DNA of 64,000 bases from Rhodocyclaceae bacterium (GTDB lineage Bacteria > Pseudomonadota > Gammaproteobacteria > Burkholderiales > Ga0077523), in the NCBI GenBank assembly GCA_020248405.1, contig JADCHQ010000008.1:62001-126000 (forward strand), read 5' to 3'. The notes beneath the pieces were generated by a model. It made no database searches. It was not told the origin of the DNA and saw only the letters and a program-made list of their open reading frames with translations. Shown here piece after piece: positions 35,289 through 45,112 of this stretch (position 1 is its first letter; the number at the start of each line of letters is the position of its first letter). Position numbers and translations under genes: made by a program.

Positions 35289-35576
35289 ATGGAACGCAGG
35301 CAATGGCCCCTCTGGGAAGTCTTCATCCGCAGCCGCAACGGGCTGGACCACAAGCACTGCGGCAGCGTGCATGCGCCCGATGCGAAGCTCGCGCTGCAGA
35401 TGGCGCGCGACGTGTATACCCGCCGCCAGGAGGGCGTCAGCCTGTGGGTGGTGCGCTCCGACCAGATCGTGGCCTCCGATCCGCAGGCCAAGCCCGAACT
35501 GTTCGACCCGGCCGCCGACAAGATCTACCGCCACCCCACCTTCTACCAGTTGCCCGACGCCGTGGACCACATGTAG
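35289..35576 (+). CDS. paaB: PaaB, phenylacetyl-CoA 1,2-epoxidase subunit B
   Basis: A 95-residue small subunit that bridges PaaAC dimers and is needed for epoxidase activity. The start WPLWEVFIRSRNGLDHKHCG and the end DKIYRHPTFYQLPDAV are typical of PaaB. A GGGAGA element precedes the ATG. Length is normal. Confidence 0.96.
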   Translation: MERRQWPLWEVFIRSRNGLDHKHCGSVHAPDAKLALQMARDVYTRRQEGVSLWVVRSDQIVASDPQAKPELFDPAADKIYRHPTFYQLPDAVDHM

Positions 35577-35583
35577 GGCAGCC

Positions 35584-36345
35584 ATGGCCGAGACCCGCGA
35601 ACCCCGCCTGGAATACGTGCTGCGCTTGGGCGACAGCGCGCTGGTGCTCGGCCAGCGCCTGTCGGAGTGGTGCGGCCACGCGCCGGTGCTCGAAGAAGAA
35701 TTGGCGCTGGCCAACACCGCGCTCGACCTGCTCGGCCAGGCGCGGCTGCTGCTCACCCGCGCCGGGCAGATGGAGGGCGCCGGCCGCGACGAAGACGCGC
35801 TCGCCTTCCTGCGCGACCCGCAGGCCTTCCGCAACGTGACGCTGGTGGAGCTGCCCAACGGCGACTTCGCCCGCACGGTGCTGCGCAACCTGCTGTTCTG
35901 CGCTTTCCAGGAGCAGCTCTGGGCGGGGTTGCGGGCGTCCTCCGATGCCGAGCTCGCCGCCATCGCCGCCAAGAGCGCCAAGGAAACGCGCTACCACGTG
36001 GAGCATGCCGCCGACTGGTGCGTGCGGCTGGGCGATGGCACCGACGAATCGCACCAGCGCATGCAGGAAGCGCTGGACACGCTGTGGCCCTACACCGCCG
36101 AGCTGTTCACCGCCGACGCGGTGGACGAGGCGGCGGCCGCGACGGGCTTCGGGCCCGCCTGGGCTTCGCTCGAAGCGGGCTGGCAGAAGTTGGTGCGGCC
36201 GGTGCTGGAAGAGGCCACCCTGGCGGTGCCCGCGCCCACGGCCTTCCGCTCCACCGGCAAGGGCGGGGTACACAGCGAACACCTGGGGCACCTTCTGGCG
36301 CTGATGCAAACGCTGCCGCGCAGCCATCCGGGCGCGCGGTGGTGA
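35584..36345 (+). CDS. paaC: PaaC, structural subunit of phenylacetyl-CoA 1,2-epoxidase
   Basis: A 253-residue ferritin-like subunit that forms the PaaAC heterodimer but does not carry a full di-iron site. EYVLRLGDSALVLGQRLSEW at the start and KETRYHVEHAADWCVRLGDG in the middle are family segments. The ATG at 35584 lies seven bases after the paaB stop. The longer frame from 35371 overlaps paaB and is not supported. Confidence 0.95.
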   Translation: MAETREPRLEYVLRLGDSALVLGQRLSEWCGHAPVLEEELALANTALDLLGQARLLLTRAGQMEGAGRDEDALAFLRDPQAFRNVTLVELPNGDFARTVLRNLLFCAFQEQLWAGLRASSDAELAAIAAKSAKETRYHVEHAADWCVRLGDGTDESHQRMQEALDTLWPYTAELFTADAVDEAAAATGFGPAWASLEAGWQKLVRPVLEEATLAVPAPTAFRSTGKGGVHSEHLGHLLALMQTLPRSHPGARW

Positions 36346-36352
36346 GCTCCCC

Positions 36353-36841
36353 GTGCTGAGCAGCGCGCGCGCCTGGGAGGTGCTGGCCACGGTGCCAGAC
36401 CCCGAGATACCCGTGCTGTCAGTGTGCGACCTGGGCATCGTGCGCCACGTGCAGGCCGACGACGAGGGCGTGGCGGTGACGCTCACGCCCACCTACTCGG
36501 GATGCCCGGCCACCGAGGCCATCGCCGCCGACGTGCGCGCTGCGCTGGTCGAGGCTGGCGCAGGCAGTGTGGAGGTGCAGACGCGGCTGGATCCGCCCTG
36601 GACCACCGACTGGATCAGCGAGGCGGGGCAAGAGAAGTTGCGCCGCTACGGCATCGCGCCGCCCCACACCCTGCAGCCCGCCGCACCGCGCCCGGTGCGC
36701 CTGGTGCCCCGGGCCGTGGCCTGCCCGCGCTGCGCCTCGAAGCGCACCACGCGCCTGTCCGCCTTCGGCTCCACCGCCTGCAAGGCCCTGTACCGCTGCG
36801 AAGACTGCCGCGAACCCTTCGACTACTTCAAGCCCCTCTGA
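36353..36841 (+). CDS. paaD: PaaD, MIP18-family protein for the epoxidase
   Basis: A 162-residue protein with an N-terminal MIP18/DUF59 domain (VPDPEIPVLSVCDLGIV; YSGCPATE) and a C-terminal zinc-ribbon-like tail with CPRC and CEDC pairs plus EPFDYFKP. It is thought to help mature the iron-sulphur or metal centre of the epoxidase complex. It starts with GTG at 36353, seven bases after paaC. Confidence 0.94.
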   Translation: MLSSARAWEVLATVPDPEIPVLSVCDLGIVRHVQADDEGVAVTLTPTYSGCPATEAIAADVRAALVEAGAGSVEVQTRLDPPWTTDWISEAGQEKLRRYGIAPPHTLQPAAPRPVRLVPRAVACPRCASKRTTRLSAFGSTACKALYRCEDCREPFDYFKPL

Positions 36842-36850
36842 GCTGAGCCC

Positions 36851-37918
36851 ATGACCCCGCAATTCCACCGCCTGGCCATCGCCGAGGTGCGCCGCGAGAC
36901 CGCCGATGCGGTGAGCCTGCGCTTCGAGGTGCCCGGCGAGCTGCGCGAGGCTTTCCGCTTCGTGCAGGGCCAGCACGTGGCGCTGCGCACCGTGCTCGAC
37001 GGCGTGGAGGTGCGGCGCAACTACTCCATCTGCGCCGGCGTGGACGACGGCGAGCTGCGCGTGGCGGTGAAGGCCGTGCCCGGCGGCCTTTTCTCCACCT
37101 GGGCCAACCGCCACCTGGCCGCCGGCGACCGCATGGACGTGATGACGCCCGAGGGCCGCTTCCACGCGCCCCTCGAGCCCGAGCGGGCCCGGCACCACGC
37201 GGCCTTCGCCGCGGGCAGCGGCATCACGCCCATCCTGTCCCTGGCGCGTACCACGCTCGCACGGGAGCCACTCAGCCGCTTCACGCTGGTGTACGGCAAC
37301 CGGTCCCTGGCGGACACCCTGTTCCAGGAGGCGCTGGAAGACCTCAAGGACCGCCATCTGGGCCGCTTCATGCTGATCAACGTGTTCAGCCGCGAAGTGC
37401 AGGACGTGGAGCTGTTCAACGGCCGCCTGGACGCCGCGAAGGTGGCTGCGCTTGCCGGGTCGCTGCTGCCGCTGGACACCGTGGACGAGGCCTACGTGTG
37501 CGGGCCGGGCGCCATGATCGACGAGGTGGAGGCGGCCCTGCTCGCGGGTGGCGTACCCGTCGGCCACGTGCACGTGGAGCGCTTCGGCGTACCCGCCGCG
37601 GCGCCCGCGCACCGCACGGAGCCCGGCGATGCCGCCCAGGCGCGCATCACCGTCATCGCCGACGGCGCCCGCCGCGACCTGCCCTTCCGCGAGGGCGACC
37701 CCTCCATCCTCGATGCCGCGCTGCGCGCCGGGGTCAACCTGCCCTACTCCTGCAAGGGCGGCATGTGCTGCACCTGCCGGGCGCGCGTGCTGGAGGGCCG
37801 GGTGCGCATGGACCGCAACTACAGCCTGGAGCCGGAGGACGTGGCCAGGGGGTTCGTGCTTACCTGCCAGTCGCACCCGCTCACCGAGGCCGTGGTGCTG
37901 AGCTTCGACGAGCGCTGA
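36851..37918 (+). CDS. paaE: PaaE, NADPH-dependent reductase of phenylacetyl-CoA epoxidase
   Basis: A 355-residue reductase that passes electrons from NAD(P)H to PaaA. The FAD site is RNYS (56-59), the nucleotide region is AGSGITPILSL, and the C-terminal plant-type [2Fe-2S] domain has Cys301, Cys306, Cys309 and about Cys339 (CKGGMCCTC, then LTCQS). It is nine bases after paaD and eight before paaR. Confidence 0.96.
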   Translation: MTPQFHRLAIAEVRRETADAVSLRFEVPGELREAFRFVQGQHVALRTVLDGVEVRRNYSICAGVDDGELRVAVKAVPGGLFSTWANRHLAAGDRMDVMTPEGRFHAPLEPERARHHAAFAAGSGITPILSLARTTLAREPLSRFTLVYGNRSLADTLFQEALEDLKDRHLGRFMLINVFSREVQDVELFNGRLDAAKVAALAGSLLPLDTVDEAYVCGPGAMIDEVEAALLAGGVPVGHVHVERFGVPAAAPAHRTEPGDAAQARITVIADGARRDLPFREGDPSILDAALRAGVNLPYSCKGGMCCTCRARVLEGRVRMDRNYSLEPEDVARGFVLTCQSHPLTEAVVLSFDER

Positions 37919-37925
37919 GCTGCCC

Positions 37926-38603
37926 ATGGCGCGCACCCGCGGGGCCTCCTTCGACCAGCAGCGCGCGGCCATCATCGAGGCGGCGGCCCGGCTGTTTGCC
38001 GCGCGCAGCTTCGCGGGCACGTCCACCGCGCAGATCGCGGCCGCGGCGGGAGTCTCCAAGCCGCTGCTCTATCACTACTACCGCGACAAGGAAGCGCTGC
38101 TGTTCGACATCGCTGACGGCTACATGGACCGGCTGCTCGCGCTAGTGGCCGCCGCCAGCAGCCAGGGGCTTGCCCCCGAGGCGCACTTCCGCGCGCTGCT
38201 GCGGGCGTTCATGGCAGAGTACCGCACGTCCCAGGACAAGCACATGGTGCTGGTGCAGGACGTGAAATTCCTCTCCAGCGAGCGCCATGCAGCCGTGGTG
38301 GCCAAGCAGCGCGCCGTGGTGGATGCCGTTGCCGCGGCCATCGGGCGGCTCAAGCCGCGCTTTACCCGCCGCGCCCTGCGCGTGCCGCTGGCCATGATCC
38401 TGTTCGGGATGATCAACTGGACCTTCACTTGGCTGCGCCCGGACGGGCCGCTGGCCTACGAGGACATGGCCGAGGTGGTGACCGAACTTTTCCTCAACGG
38501 CGTGCTGCCCGCGCCGCTCGTTCAGGCGGCGCCGCGGCCCCGCGCGAAGGCGGCCGCGCCCGCGCCCGCTGGCCGGAGCGCGGAGCGGCGGCTCGCGAAA
38601 TGA
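37926..38603 (+). CDS. paaR: PaaR, TetR-family repressor of phenylacetate genes
   Basis: A 225-residue TetR regulator. The helix-turn-helix is at about residues 30-52 (STAQIAAAAGVSKPLLYHYY). The C-terminal TetR domain probably senses phenylacetyl-CoA, as shown for PaaR elsewhere. It is the last gene of the paa operon, so it is likely autoregulated through the palindrome at 30052-30075. An Ala/Pro/Arg-rich tail (last 25 residues) is probably disordered. Confidence 0.9.
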   Translation: MARTRGASFDQQRAAIIEAAARLFAARSFAGTSTAQIAAAAGVSKPLLYHYYRDKEALLFDIADGYMDRLLALVAAASSQGLAPEAHFRALLRAFMAEYRTSQDKHMVLVQDVKFLSSERHAAVVAKQRAVVDAVAAAIGRLKPRFTRRALRVPLAMILFGMINWTFTWLRPDGPLAYEDMAEVVTELFLNGVLPAPLVQAAPRPRAKAAAPAPAGRSAERRLAK

Positions 38604-38619
38604 CCCATAGGAGGACGCA

Positions 38620-39612
38620 TTGAAACTCGCAACCCTGAAACAAGGCGGGCGTGACGGCACGCTGGTGGTGGTGTCCCGGGACCTGTCACGCGCGGTGAAG
38701 GTGCACGCCTTCTCCCCGACGCTGCAGGCGGCGCTCGACGACTGGGCCGCGGCGGCGCCCATGCTGGAGGCCGTCTATGCGCGCCTGAACGACGGCGTGC
38801 TGGAAGAGGCCTTCGCCTTCGACCCGGCGGCCTGCGCCGCGCCGCTGCCACGCGCCTACCAGTGGGCCGACGGTTCGGCCTATGTGAACCACGTGGAACT
38901 GGTGCGCAAGGCGCGCGGCGCCGAGATGCCGACTTCGTTCTGGACCGATCCGCTCATGTACCAGGGCGGCTCGGACAGCCTGATCGGTGCGCGCGCCCCG
39001 GTGCTGGCCGCTTCGGAGGAGTGGGGCATCGACTTCGAGGGCGAGGTGGCGGTGATCACCGGCGACGTGCCCATGGGCGTGTCGCCGGTGCAGGCGGCCG
39101 GACACGTGGCGCTGCTGATGCTGGTGAACGACGTGAGCCTGCGCAACCTCATCCCCAACGAGCTGGCCAAGGGCTTCGGGTTTTTCCAGTCCAAGCCTGC
39201 CACGGCCTTCTCGCCCGTGGCGGTGACGCCCGATGAACTGGGCGACGCCTGGGACGGCCGCAAGGTAAGCCGGCCGCTCACCGTGCACCTGAACGGCGCG
39301 CTGTTCGGCGAGCCGGACGCGGGCACGGACATGACCTTCGACTTCCCGCAACTCATCGCCCACGCGGCCAGGACGCGCTTCCTGGCCGCGGGCAGCATCG
39401 TGGGTTCGGGCACGGTGTCCAATGTGGACCGATCCCGCGGCTCGGCCTGCATCGCGGAGCGGCGCATGCTGGAGCAGATCGCCGCCGGCAAGCCCGCCAC
39501 GCCCTTCCTGCGCTTTGGTGACCGCGTGCGCATGGAGATGTTCGACGCCGCCGGCCGCAGCATCTTCGGCGCCATCGACCAGGTGGTGCAGCAGTACCAT
39601 CCGCCGCGCTGA
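38620..39612 (+). CDS. Fumarylacetoacetate hydrolase (FAH)-family protein
   Basis: A 330-residue FAH-fold hydrolase. Metal ligands are seen in IDFEGEVAVITGD and in LVNDVSLRNL; the C-terminal core has SPVAVTPDELGDAWDGR and GSIVGSGTVSN. It starts at TTG 38620 with TAGGAGG just before it. It follows paaR by 16 bases and could be co-transcribed with the paa genes, but FAH-type enzymes belong to homogentisate, meta-cleavage or oxaloacetate chemistry, so its place in phenylacetate metabolism is unclear. Confidence 0.88.
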   Translation: MKLATLKQGGRDGTLVVVSRDLSRAVKVHAFSPTLQAALDDWAAAAPMLEAVYARLNDGVLEEAFAFDPAACAAPLPRAYQWADGSAYVNHVELVRKARGAEMPTSFWTDPLMYQGGSDSLIGARAPVLAASEEWGIDFEGEVAVITGDVPMGVSPVQAAGHVALLMLVNDVSLRNLIPNELAKGFGFFQSKPATAFSPVAVTPDELGDAWDGRKVSRPLTVHLNGALFGEPDAGTDMTFDFPQLIAHAARTRFLAAGSIVGSGTVSNVDRSRGSACIAERRMLEQIAAGKPATPFLRFGDRVRMEMFDAAGRSIFGAIDQVVQQYHPPR

Positions 39613-39647
39613 CGCCGCGGTCATCCCCCTCACAGGAGAGTTACCCC

Positions 39648-40790
39648 ATGATCCGACACCTGTTCCGCGCGGCGCTCGCCGCGGTGCTGCTGGCCGCGGG
39701 CGCGGCCGGTGCCCAGGAGCCCATCCGCATCGGCTCGGTGCTGTCGCTCACCGGCCCGGCCGCCTTCCTGGGAGACCCCGAGCTCAAGACCCTGCAGATG
39801 CTGGTAGAGAAGCTCAACGCCGAGGGCGGGGTTCTGGGGCGCAAGTACCAGCTGGTGCACTACGACGATGGCAGCGACGCCTCCAAGGCCAATGCCTTCG
39901 CCAAGCGCCTCATCGAGCAGGACCGCGTGGACTTCATGGTGGGGGGCACCACCACCGGCGCCACCATGGCCATGGTGCCGCTGGTGGAGAAGGCCGGCGT
40001 ACCGTTCATCTCCATGGCGGGCGGCGTGGCCATCGTGGAGCCGGTGAAGAAGTGGGTGTTCAAGACGCCCCACACCGACCGCATGGCCGCCGAGAAGGTG
40101 TTCGAGGACATGAAGAAGCGCGGCATCACCCGCGTGGGGCTGCTCTCCGAGACCAGCGGTTTCGGCCAGTCGGGCCGCAAGGAAACCCAGGCCGCCGCCC
40201 AGCGCCTGGGCATCACCCTGGCGGGCGACGAAACCTACGGCCCCAAGGACACCGACATGACCGCCCAGCTCACCAAGCTGCGCGCCGCACCGGGCATTCA
40301 GGCGCTGTTCGTGTTCGGCCTGGGGCAGGGGCCGGCCATCGTCACCAAGAACGTGCAGCAACTGGCCATCAAGCTGCCGCTCTACCACGCCCACGGCGTG
40401 GCCTCGGACGAATTCATCCGCCTGGCCGGCGCCGCCGCCGAGGGCGTGCGCCTGCCCGCCGCGGCGCTGATCGTGGCCAAGCAACTGCCCGCCGCCGACC
40501 CGCAGAAACCGGTAGTGATGGCCTACGACAAGGCCTACCGCGAGCGCTTCAAGGAGGACGTGTCCACCTTTGGCGGCCACGCCTGGGACGGCCTCATGAT
40601 CCTGCACGAGGCCATCCGCCGCGCCGGCAGCGCCGATCGCGAGAAAGTGCGCGACGCCATCGAGGCCACCCGCAACCACATGGGCACGGGCGGGTTGGTG
40701 AACTTCTCCGCCACCGACCACCTGGGACTGGACCTGTCGGCCTTCCGCATGGTGGAGATCCGCAACGGAGATTGGGTGCTGGCGAACTGA
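39648..40790 (+). CDS. ABC transporter substrate-binding protein, LivK-like (copy 2)
   Basis: A 380-residue periplasmic binding protein, with a signal peptide to about residue 22 (GAAGAQ) and the opening PIRIGSVLSLTGPAAFLGDP. AGGAGAG precedes the ATG. It is a close paralogue of the receptor at 26180-27319, so the two flank the whole paa region. Its position right after the paa operon suggests a role in aromatic acid uptake (inference). No permease or ATPase gene is nearby, so it must share membrane components encoded elsewhere. Confidence 0.9.
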   Translation: MIRHLFRAALAAVLLAAGAAGAQEPIRIGSVLSLTGPAAFLGDPELKTLQMLVEKLNAEGGVLGRKYQLVHYDDGSDASKANAFAKRLIEQDRVDFMVGGTTTGATMAMVPLVEKAGVPFISMAGGVAIVEPVKKWVFKTPHTDRMAAEKVFEDMKKRGITRVGLLSETSGFGQSGRKETQAAAQRLGITLAGDETYGPKDTDMTAQLTKLRAAPGIQALFVFGLGQGPAIVTKNVQQLAIKLPLYHAHGVASDEFIRLAGAAAEGVRLPAAALIVAKQLPAADPQKPVVMAYDKAYRERFKEDVSTFGGHAWDGLMILHEAIRRAGSADREKVRDAIEATRNHMGTGGLVNFSATDHLGLDLSAFRMVEIRNGDWVLAN

Positions 40791-40851
40791 GTGAGGCGGC
40801 GGGGCAGGGCGGGGAGCCCCGTGGCCTCGCGGTAGCGCGTCGCGCCTGCCG

Positions 40852-41781
40852 CTAAGGGCCGGTCAATCCCAGCGCTCGCCGGTAGAACGCGCCGCTCGCA
40901 TCGCCCAGTGCTTCCAGCAGGGCGCGGGTGTCGTGCCCGACGCCGGGCACCTCCACGTAGTCGTGCGGGATGTTCAGGGCCGTCATCCGCTCGTGAAACT
41001 CGCGGTTGAGATCACGCGTGCTGTCCGCGGTGCCCACTGCCTGCCGGACCACCGTGCGCCTTGCCCGCAGAACTGTCGCTGCCGTCTGCACGATGGTGAG
41101 CGGGCTGATGGCCTTGAAGTAATCCCAGTCGTCGCCGCACACCTCGCGCAGCAGTTGGGCACGCAGTTGAGGATTGTGCAGTGCCCGCGGTCCGCGCAGT
41201 TCCAGGTCGAAGGGGCCGCCTGCCAGGATCGAGACGCCAGCGAACAGGTCGGGGTGCCTGAAGCCAAGGCGGGCCGCGCCGTAGCCGCCCATGCTGAAGC
41301 CTTCCAGAACGCGTCCCTCCCGCGAGGCGATGGTGGGAAACGACCGGTCCACATCAGGGATGACTTCCGTGATGAAGACCGTCTCCACCGGAGATGCGCC
41401 ATCGCTCGAATCAGCCCACAGGCGCCGGGGCAGGCCATTGACGAACACCACGATCATGGGCGGGATCTTCCCCGACCCCACTGCATCCCCGAAGAACCGG
41501 GCCAGCGGACGAACGCCGGAAATGCCGCCCTGCGTGCCGTGCAGCCAATAGAGCACCGGCAGGCGGCTTGCTGCCTGGCCGGGCAACTGTGGGACATAGG
41601 CGTGGTAGCTCACCTTGGCACCCACCACCTTGCTGTTGAAGGTCTGGAACACCACGCCCGGTGCGGTCACCTCGGCCGTCACCCACGGCAACGTCGGGTC
41701 GGGCGCGCCTGCTGGCGGCTGCGCCGCAAGGGCGGCCGGAAGACAAAGCGCCGCCAAGCAGAAGAGCGAAAGGGCGTGCAT
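40852..41781 (-). CDS. Exported alpha/beta-hydrolase, esterase D/feruloyl-esterase-like
   Basis: A 309-residue secreted esterase. The signal peptide covers about residues 1-20 (MHALSLFCLAALCLPAALAA). The oxyanion-type segment is LYWLHGTQGG, the nucleophile elbow is EGFSMGGYGAARL, and the catalytic His is probably in VPGVGHDTRAL. The ATG at 41781 is chosen because it begins the signal peptide; the frame extends 36 codons upstream without one. It is convergent with the solute-receptor gene and lies 150 bases after the second RND pump gene. Substrate unknown. Confidence 0.83.
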   Translation of the reverse strand: MHALSLFCLAALCLPAALAAQPPAGAPDPTLPWVTAEVTAPGVVFQTFNSKVVGAKVSYHAYVPQLPGQAASRLPVLYWLHGTQGGISGVRPLARFFGDAVGSGKIPPMIVVFVNGLPRRLWADSSDGASPVETVFITEVIPDVDRSFPTIASREGRVLEGFSMGGYGAARLGFRHPDLFAGVSILAGGPFDLELRGPRALHNPQLRAQLLREVCGDDWDYFKAISPLTIVQTAATVLRARRTVVRQAVGTADSTRDLNREFHERMTALNIPHDYVEVPGVGHDTRALLEALGDASGAFYRRALGLTGP

Positions 41782-41931
41782 CACAAACGTCCGAAAGCGC
41801 AACCACAGCGCGGGGTCGCGAGGATACGCCAGGGCGCTGGCACCGCCTGCCCGCCAGGCCGTGCTTGCAGTGCTATTCCAGCTTCCCATGGTGCAAACGC
41901 ACAGGCGGTGGGGCCGGGCCCGCGGATGCCA

Positions 41932-44900
41932 TCACCGCCGCTCCTCGAACCACCGGTACAGCGCCGGCACCACCACCAGCGTGAGCAGGGTGGAGGAGAT
42001 CAGCCCGCCGATCACCACCACGGCCAGGGGCCGCTGCACTTCGCTGCCAGGCCCGGTGGCAAACAGGAAGGGAATCAGCCCCAGCATGGCCACCGTGGCG
42101 GTCATGAGCACGGGGCGGAAGCGCTGGGCGCAGCCCTGGGCGATGGCCTCCGCCTGGGGCAGGCCCTCCTCGCGCAGGCCGCGGATGTACGAAACCAGCA
42201 CCACGCCGTTGAGCACGGCGATGCCCCACAGGGTGATGAAGCCCACCGAGGCGGGCACCGAGAGGTACTCGCCCGTGACAAACAGCGAGAACACCCCGCC
42301 GATGGAGGCAAAGGGCAGCACGGTGATGATGAGCGAGGCGAAGCGCAGCGAGTTGAACATCACGAACAGCAGGAAAAAGATGGCTGCCACGGTGACCGGC
42401 ACGATCACCATGAGCCGCGCCATGGCGCGCTCCATGTTCTCGAACTGGCCGCCCCACACCAGGTAGTAGCCCTCGGGCAGCTTCACCTCCCGGGCGATGG
42501 CTGCCTGGGCCTCGGCCACGTAGCCGCCGATGTCGCGCCCGGCCACGTTCGAGCCCACCACGATGCGCCGCCGGCCCGATTCGCGGTTGATCTGCGCGGG
42601 ACCGTCGAGGATCTCTACGGTGGCCACGTCGCGCATGGGCACCAGGGCGCCCGCCGGGCCGGTGAGCAGCGCGTCGGCGATCACGTCGGGCCGCTCGCGG
42701 AACTCCGCCGGGTAGCGCACCACCGCGGGGAAGCGCCGCTCGCCTTCGTAGATTTCGGTGGCGGCGCGCCCGCCCACGGCGGTTTCGATGAGGTCGTGCA
42801 CGTCGGCGGCGTTCAGGCCGTAGCGCGCCATGGTGCGGCGGCGGATGTCCACGGTGAGGTACTGCTGCCCGGTGAGGCGCTCAACTCGCAGGTCCTGGGT
42901 GCCGCGCACCTTGGTGAGCACGCGGGCGATGTCGTCGCCCAGGCCCTTCAGGGTCTGGAGGTCGTCGCCGAAGATCTTGATGGCCACCTGGGAGCGCACG
43001 CCCGTCACCATCTCATCCACGCGCTGGGCGATGGGCTGGTGCATGATCAGGCTGATGCCCGGCAGGTCCTTGAGCTTTTCGCGGATCACGTTTTCGAAGT
43101 CTTCCTGGCTGCGGAATCCCTCGGGCCACTGGTCGCGGGGCAGCAGCGACACCACCGGATCCGAGTCGGTGTGGGGCTGGGGGTCGGCGGGGCTCTCGCC
43201 GCGGCCCACCTTGTTCACGGTCATGCGGATGCCCGGAATCTGCGCGATGCGCCGCGAGGCCTCCATCTCGATCTTCATTACCTCGTCGAAGGCCATGTTG
43301 GGCATGCGCGAGATGGCCGGGGTGATGGTGTTTTCCTTCAGCGTGGGGATGAACGATTTGCCCAGGAAGGGGAACAGCGCCACGCTCGCCAGCAGCAGCC
43401 CCAGGGCGCAGCCCACGGTGGTGCGCGGGTGGGCCAGGGCGCGCTGCAGCAGCGCAAGGTAGTGGCGCTTCAGGAAGCGGATGGGACGTGTGTCTTCCTC
43501 GTTGCCGGGGCGCAGGAAGTAGGAGCACAGCGCTGGCGTCAGGGTCAGGGCAAGCACCAGCGACACGGTCAGCGCGATGGCGATGGTGTAGGCCAGGGGC
43601 GCGAACATCTTGCCCTCCATGCCCTCCAGGGTCATTAGGGGCAGGAACACCAGGATGATGATGCCCACCCCGAAGATCACCGGCTTGGACACCTGCGACA
43701 CCGCTTCGAGCACGATGCGGGTGCGCGGCTCGCCGCGGCGGTGCGAGAGCTGCGCGAAGGTGTTCTCCACCACCACCACCGCGCCGTCCACGATCAGGCC
43801 GATGGCGATGGCCAGGCCGCCCAGGGACATGAGGTTGGCCGAGATGCCGTAGCGGTTCATCACCATGAAGGTGATGAGCGGCGCCAGGCACAGCGAGGCC
43901 ACCACGATCAGGCTGGAGCGGATGTCGCCCAGGAACACGAACAGCACCACGATCACCAGCGCGATGCCCTCCATGAGTACCTTGGTGACGGTCCACAGGG
44001 CGGAGTCCACCAGCTCGGTGCGGTCGTAGAAGGGGACGATCCTCAGCCCGCCGGGCAGCATGCCCTTGGCGTTGATCTCCGCCACGCGCTTCTGCACCCG
44101 GCCCACCACCTCCTTGGCGTTGCCGCCGCGCAGCATCATTACGATGCCGCCTACCGACTCGGTGTGGCCGTTCTTCACCAGCGCGCCCACGCGCACCGCG
44201 GGCCCGATGCGCACCTCGGCCACGTCGCGGATGAACACCGGCGTCCCGCCTTCTTCCTTGAGCACGATGTTGCCGATGTCCTCGACGCCGCGGATCAGGC
44301 CCAGGCCGCGCACGAGCAACTGCTCGTCGCCGGTGGCCACCACGCCGCCGCCGGAGTTGGCGTTGTTGCGCTCCAGGGCCTCCACCACTTGCTGCAGGCC
44401 GATGCGGTAGTGGCGCATGCGCTCGGGGTTCACCAGCACCTGGTACTGGCGCTCGAAGCCGCCCTGGGAGTTGATCTCGGCCACGCCGGGAATGGAGCGC
44501 AGCAGCGGCCGTACCACCCAGTCCTGGGCCACCCGCCGCTCCATGAGCTCGGCCTCGGTGAGGGCGCGGTTGCCGTCGTCCTCGCGCTCCAGGGTGTACT
44601 GGTAGACCTCTCCCAGGCCGGTGCTCACGGGGCCCAGGATGGGGGTCACGTCCTGCGGCAGGCGGCTGCGCACCTCGAAGATGCGCTCCATCACGAGCTG
44701 GCGGGCGAAGAACACGTTCACGTCGTCGCGGAACACCAGCGTCACCAGCGACAGGCCGTTGCGGTTGATGGAGCGCATCTCCGTGAGCCCCGGCAGGCCG
44801 GTCATGCCGATCTCGATGGGCACGGTGATGAAGCGCTCCACCTCCTCGGGCGAGCGGCCCGGCGCCTCGGTGGCCACCTGCACCTGCACGTTGGTGACGT

Positions 44901-45018
44901 CGGGGAAGGCATCCACCGACAGGCTCTGCACGGCGCGCAGGCCGAAGGCGGCCAGGGCGAGCGCCACCACCACGAGGATGACGCGCTGGTGCAGGCAGAA
45001 GCGGACTAGGCGGTCCAT
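41932..45018 (-). CDS. Heavy-metal RND efflux pump, CzcA/CusA family (pump 2)
   Basis: A 1028-residue inner-membrane RND transporter of the HME group with 12 transmembrane helices and two large periplasmic loops. The helix-4 proton-relay motif reads AIGLIVDGAVVVVEN: the second Asp and the Glu of CzcA (DFGx3DGAVxxVEN) are kept, but the first Asp is Ala, as in CusA-type pumps. The metal is therefore not assigned. It is the last gene of a four-gene efflux unit, 94 bases after a closely related pump gene, and has no adaptor of its own. Confidence 0.92.
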   Translation of the reverse strand: MDRLVRFCLHQRVILVVVALALAAFGLRAVQSLSVDAFPDVTNVQVQVATEAPGRSPEEVERFITVPIEIGMTGLPGLTEMRSINRNGLSLVTLVFRDDVNVFFARQLVMERIFEVRSRLPQDVTPILGPVSTGLGEVYQYTLEREDDGNRALTEAELMERRVAQDWVVRPLLRSIPGVAEINSQGGFERQYQVLVNPERMRHYRIGLQQVVEALERNNANSGGGVVATGDEQLLVRGLGLIRGVEDIGNIVLKEEGGTPVFIRDVAEVRIGPAVRVGALVKNGHTESVGGIVMMLRGGNAKEVVGRVQKRVAEINAKGMLPGGLRIVPFYDRTELVDSALWTVTKVLMEGIALVIVVLFVFLGDIRSSLIVVASLCLAPLITFMVMNRYGISANLMSLGGLAIAIGLIVDGAVVVVENTFAQLSHRRGEPRTRIVLEAVSQVSKPVIFGVGIIILVFLPLMTLEGMEGKMFAPLAYTIAIALTVSLVLALTLTPALCSYFLRPGNEEDTRPIRFLKRHYLALLQRALAHPRTTVGCALGLLLASVALFPFLGKSFIPTLKENTITPAISRMPNMAFDEVMKIEMEASRRIAQIPGIRMTVNKVGRGESPADPQPHTDSDPVVSLLPRDQWPEGFRSQEDFENVIREKLKDLPGISLIMHQPIAQRVDEMVTGVRSQVAIKIFGDDLQTLKGLGDDIARVLTKVRGTQDLRVERLTGQQYLTVDIRRRTMARYGLNAADVHDLIETAVGGRAATEIYEGERRFPAVVRYPAEFRERPDVIADALLTGPAGALVPMRDVATVEILDGPAQINRESGRRRIVVGSNVAGRDIGGYVAEAQAAIAREVKLPEGYYLVWGGQFENMERAMARLMVIVPVTVAAIFFLLFVMFNSLRFASLIITVLPFASIGGVFSLFVTGEYLSVPASVGFITLWGIAVLNGVVLVSYIRGLREEGLPQAEAIAQGCAQRFRPVLMTATVAMLGLIPFLFATGPGSEVQRPLAVVVIGGLISSTLLTLVVVPALYRWFEERR

Positions 45019-45112
45019 GGGGTGGTGAGAAAGGAGGGGCTTGAACGAACGAAAGGCACTCCGATTGTAGGGGCCCCGCGCCGTGTTCCCTAGCGTAATC
45101 GGCGCGGGCGGG

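Noticed and set aside
40933..43638. 901-codon plus-strand open frame opposite the esterase and RND pump 2
   Set aside because: Antisense composition artefact across two well-supported genes.
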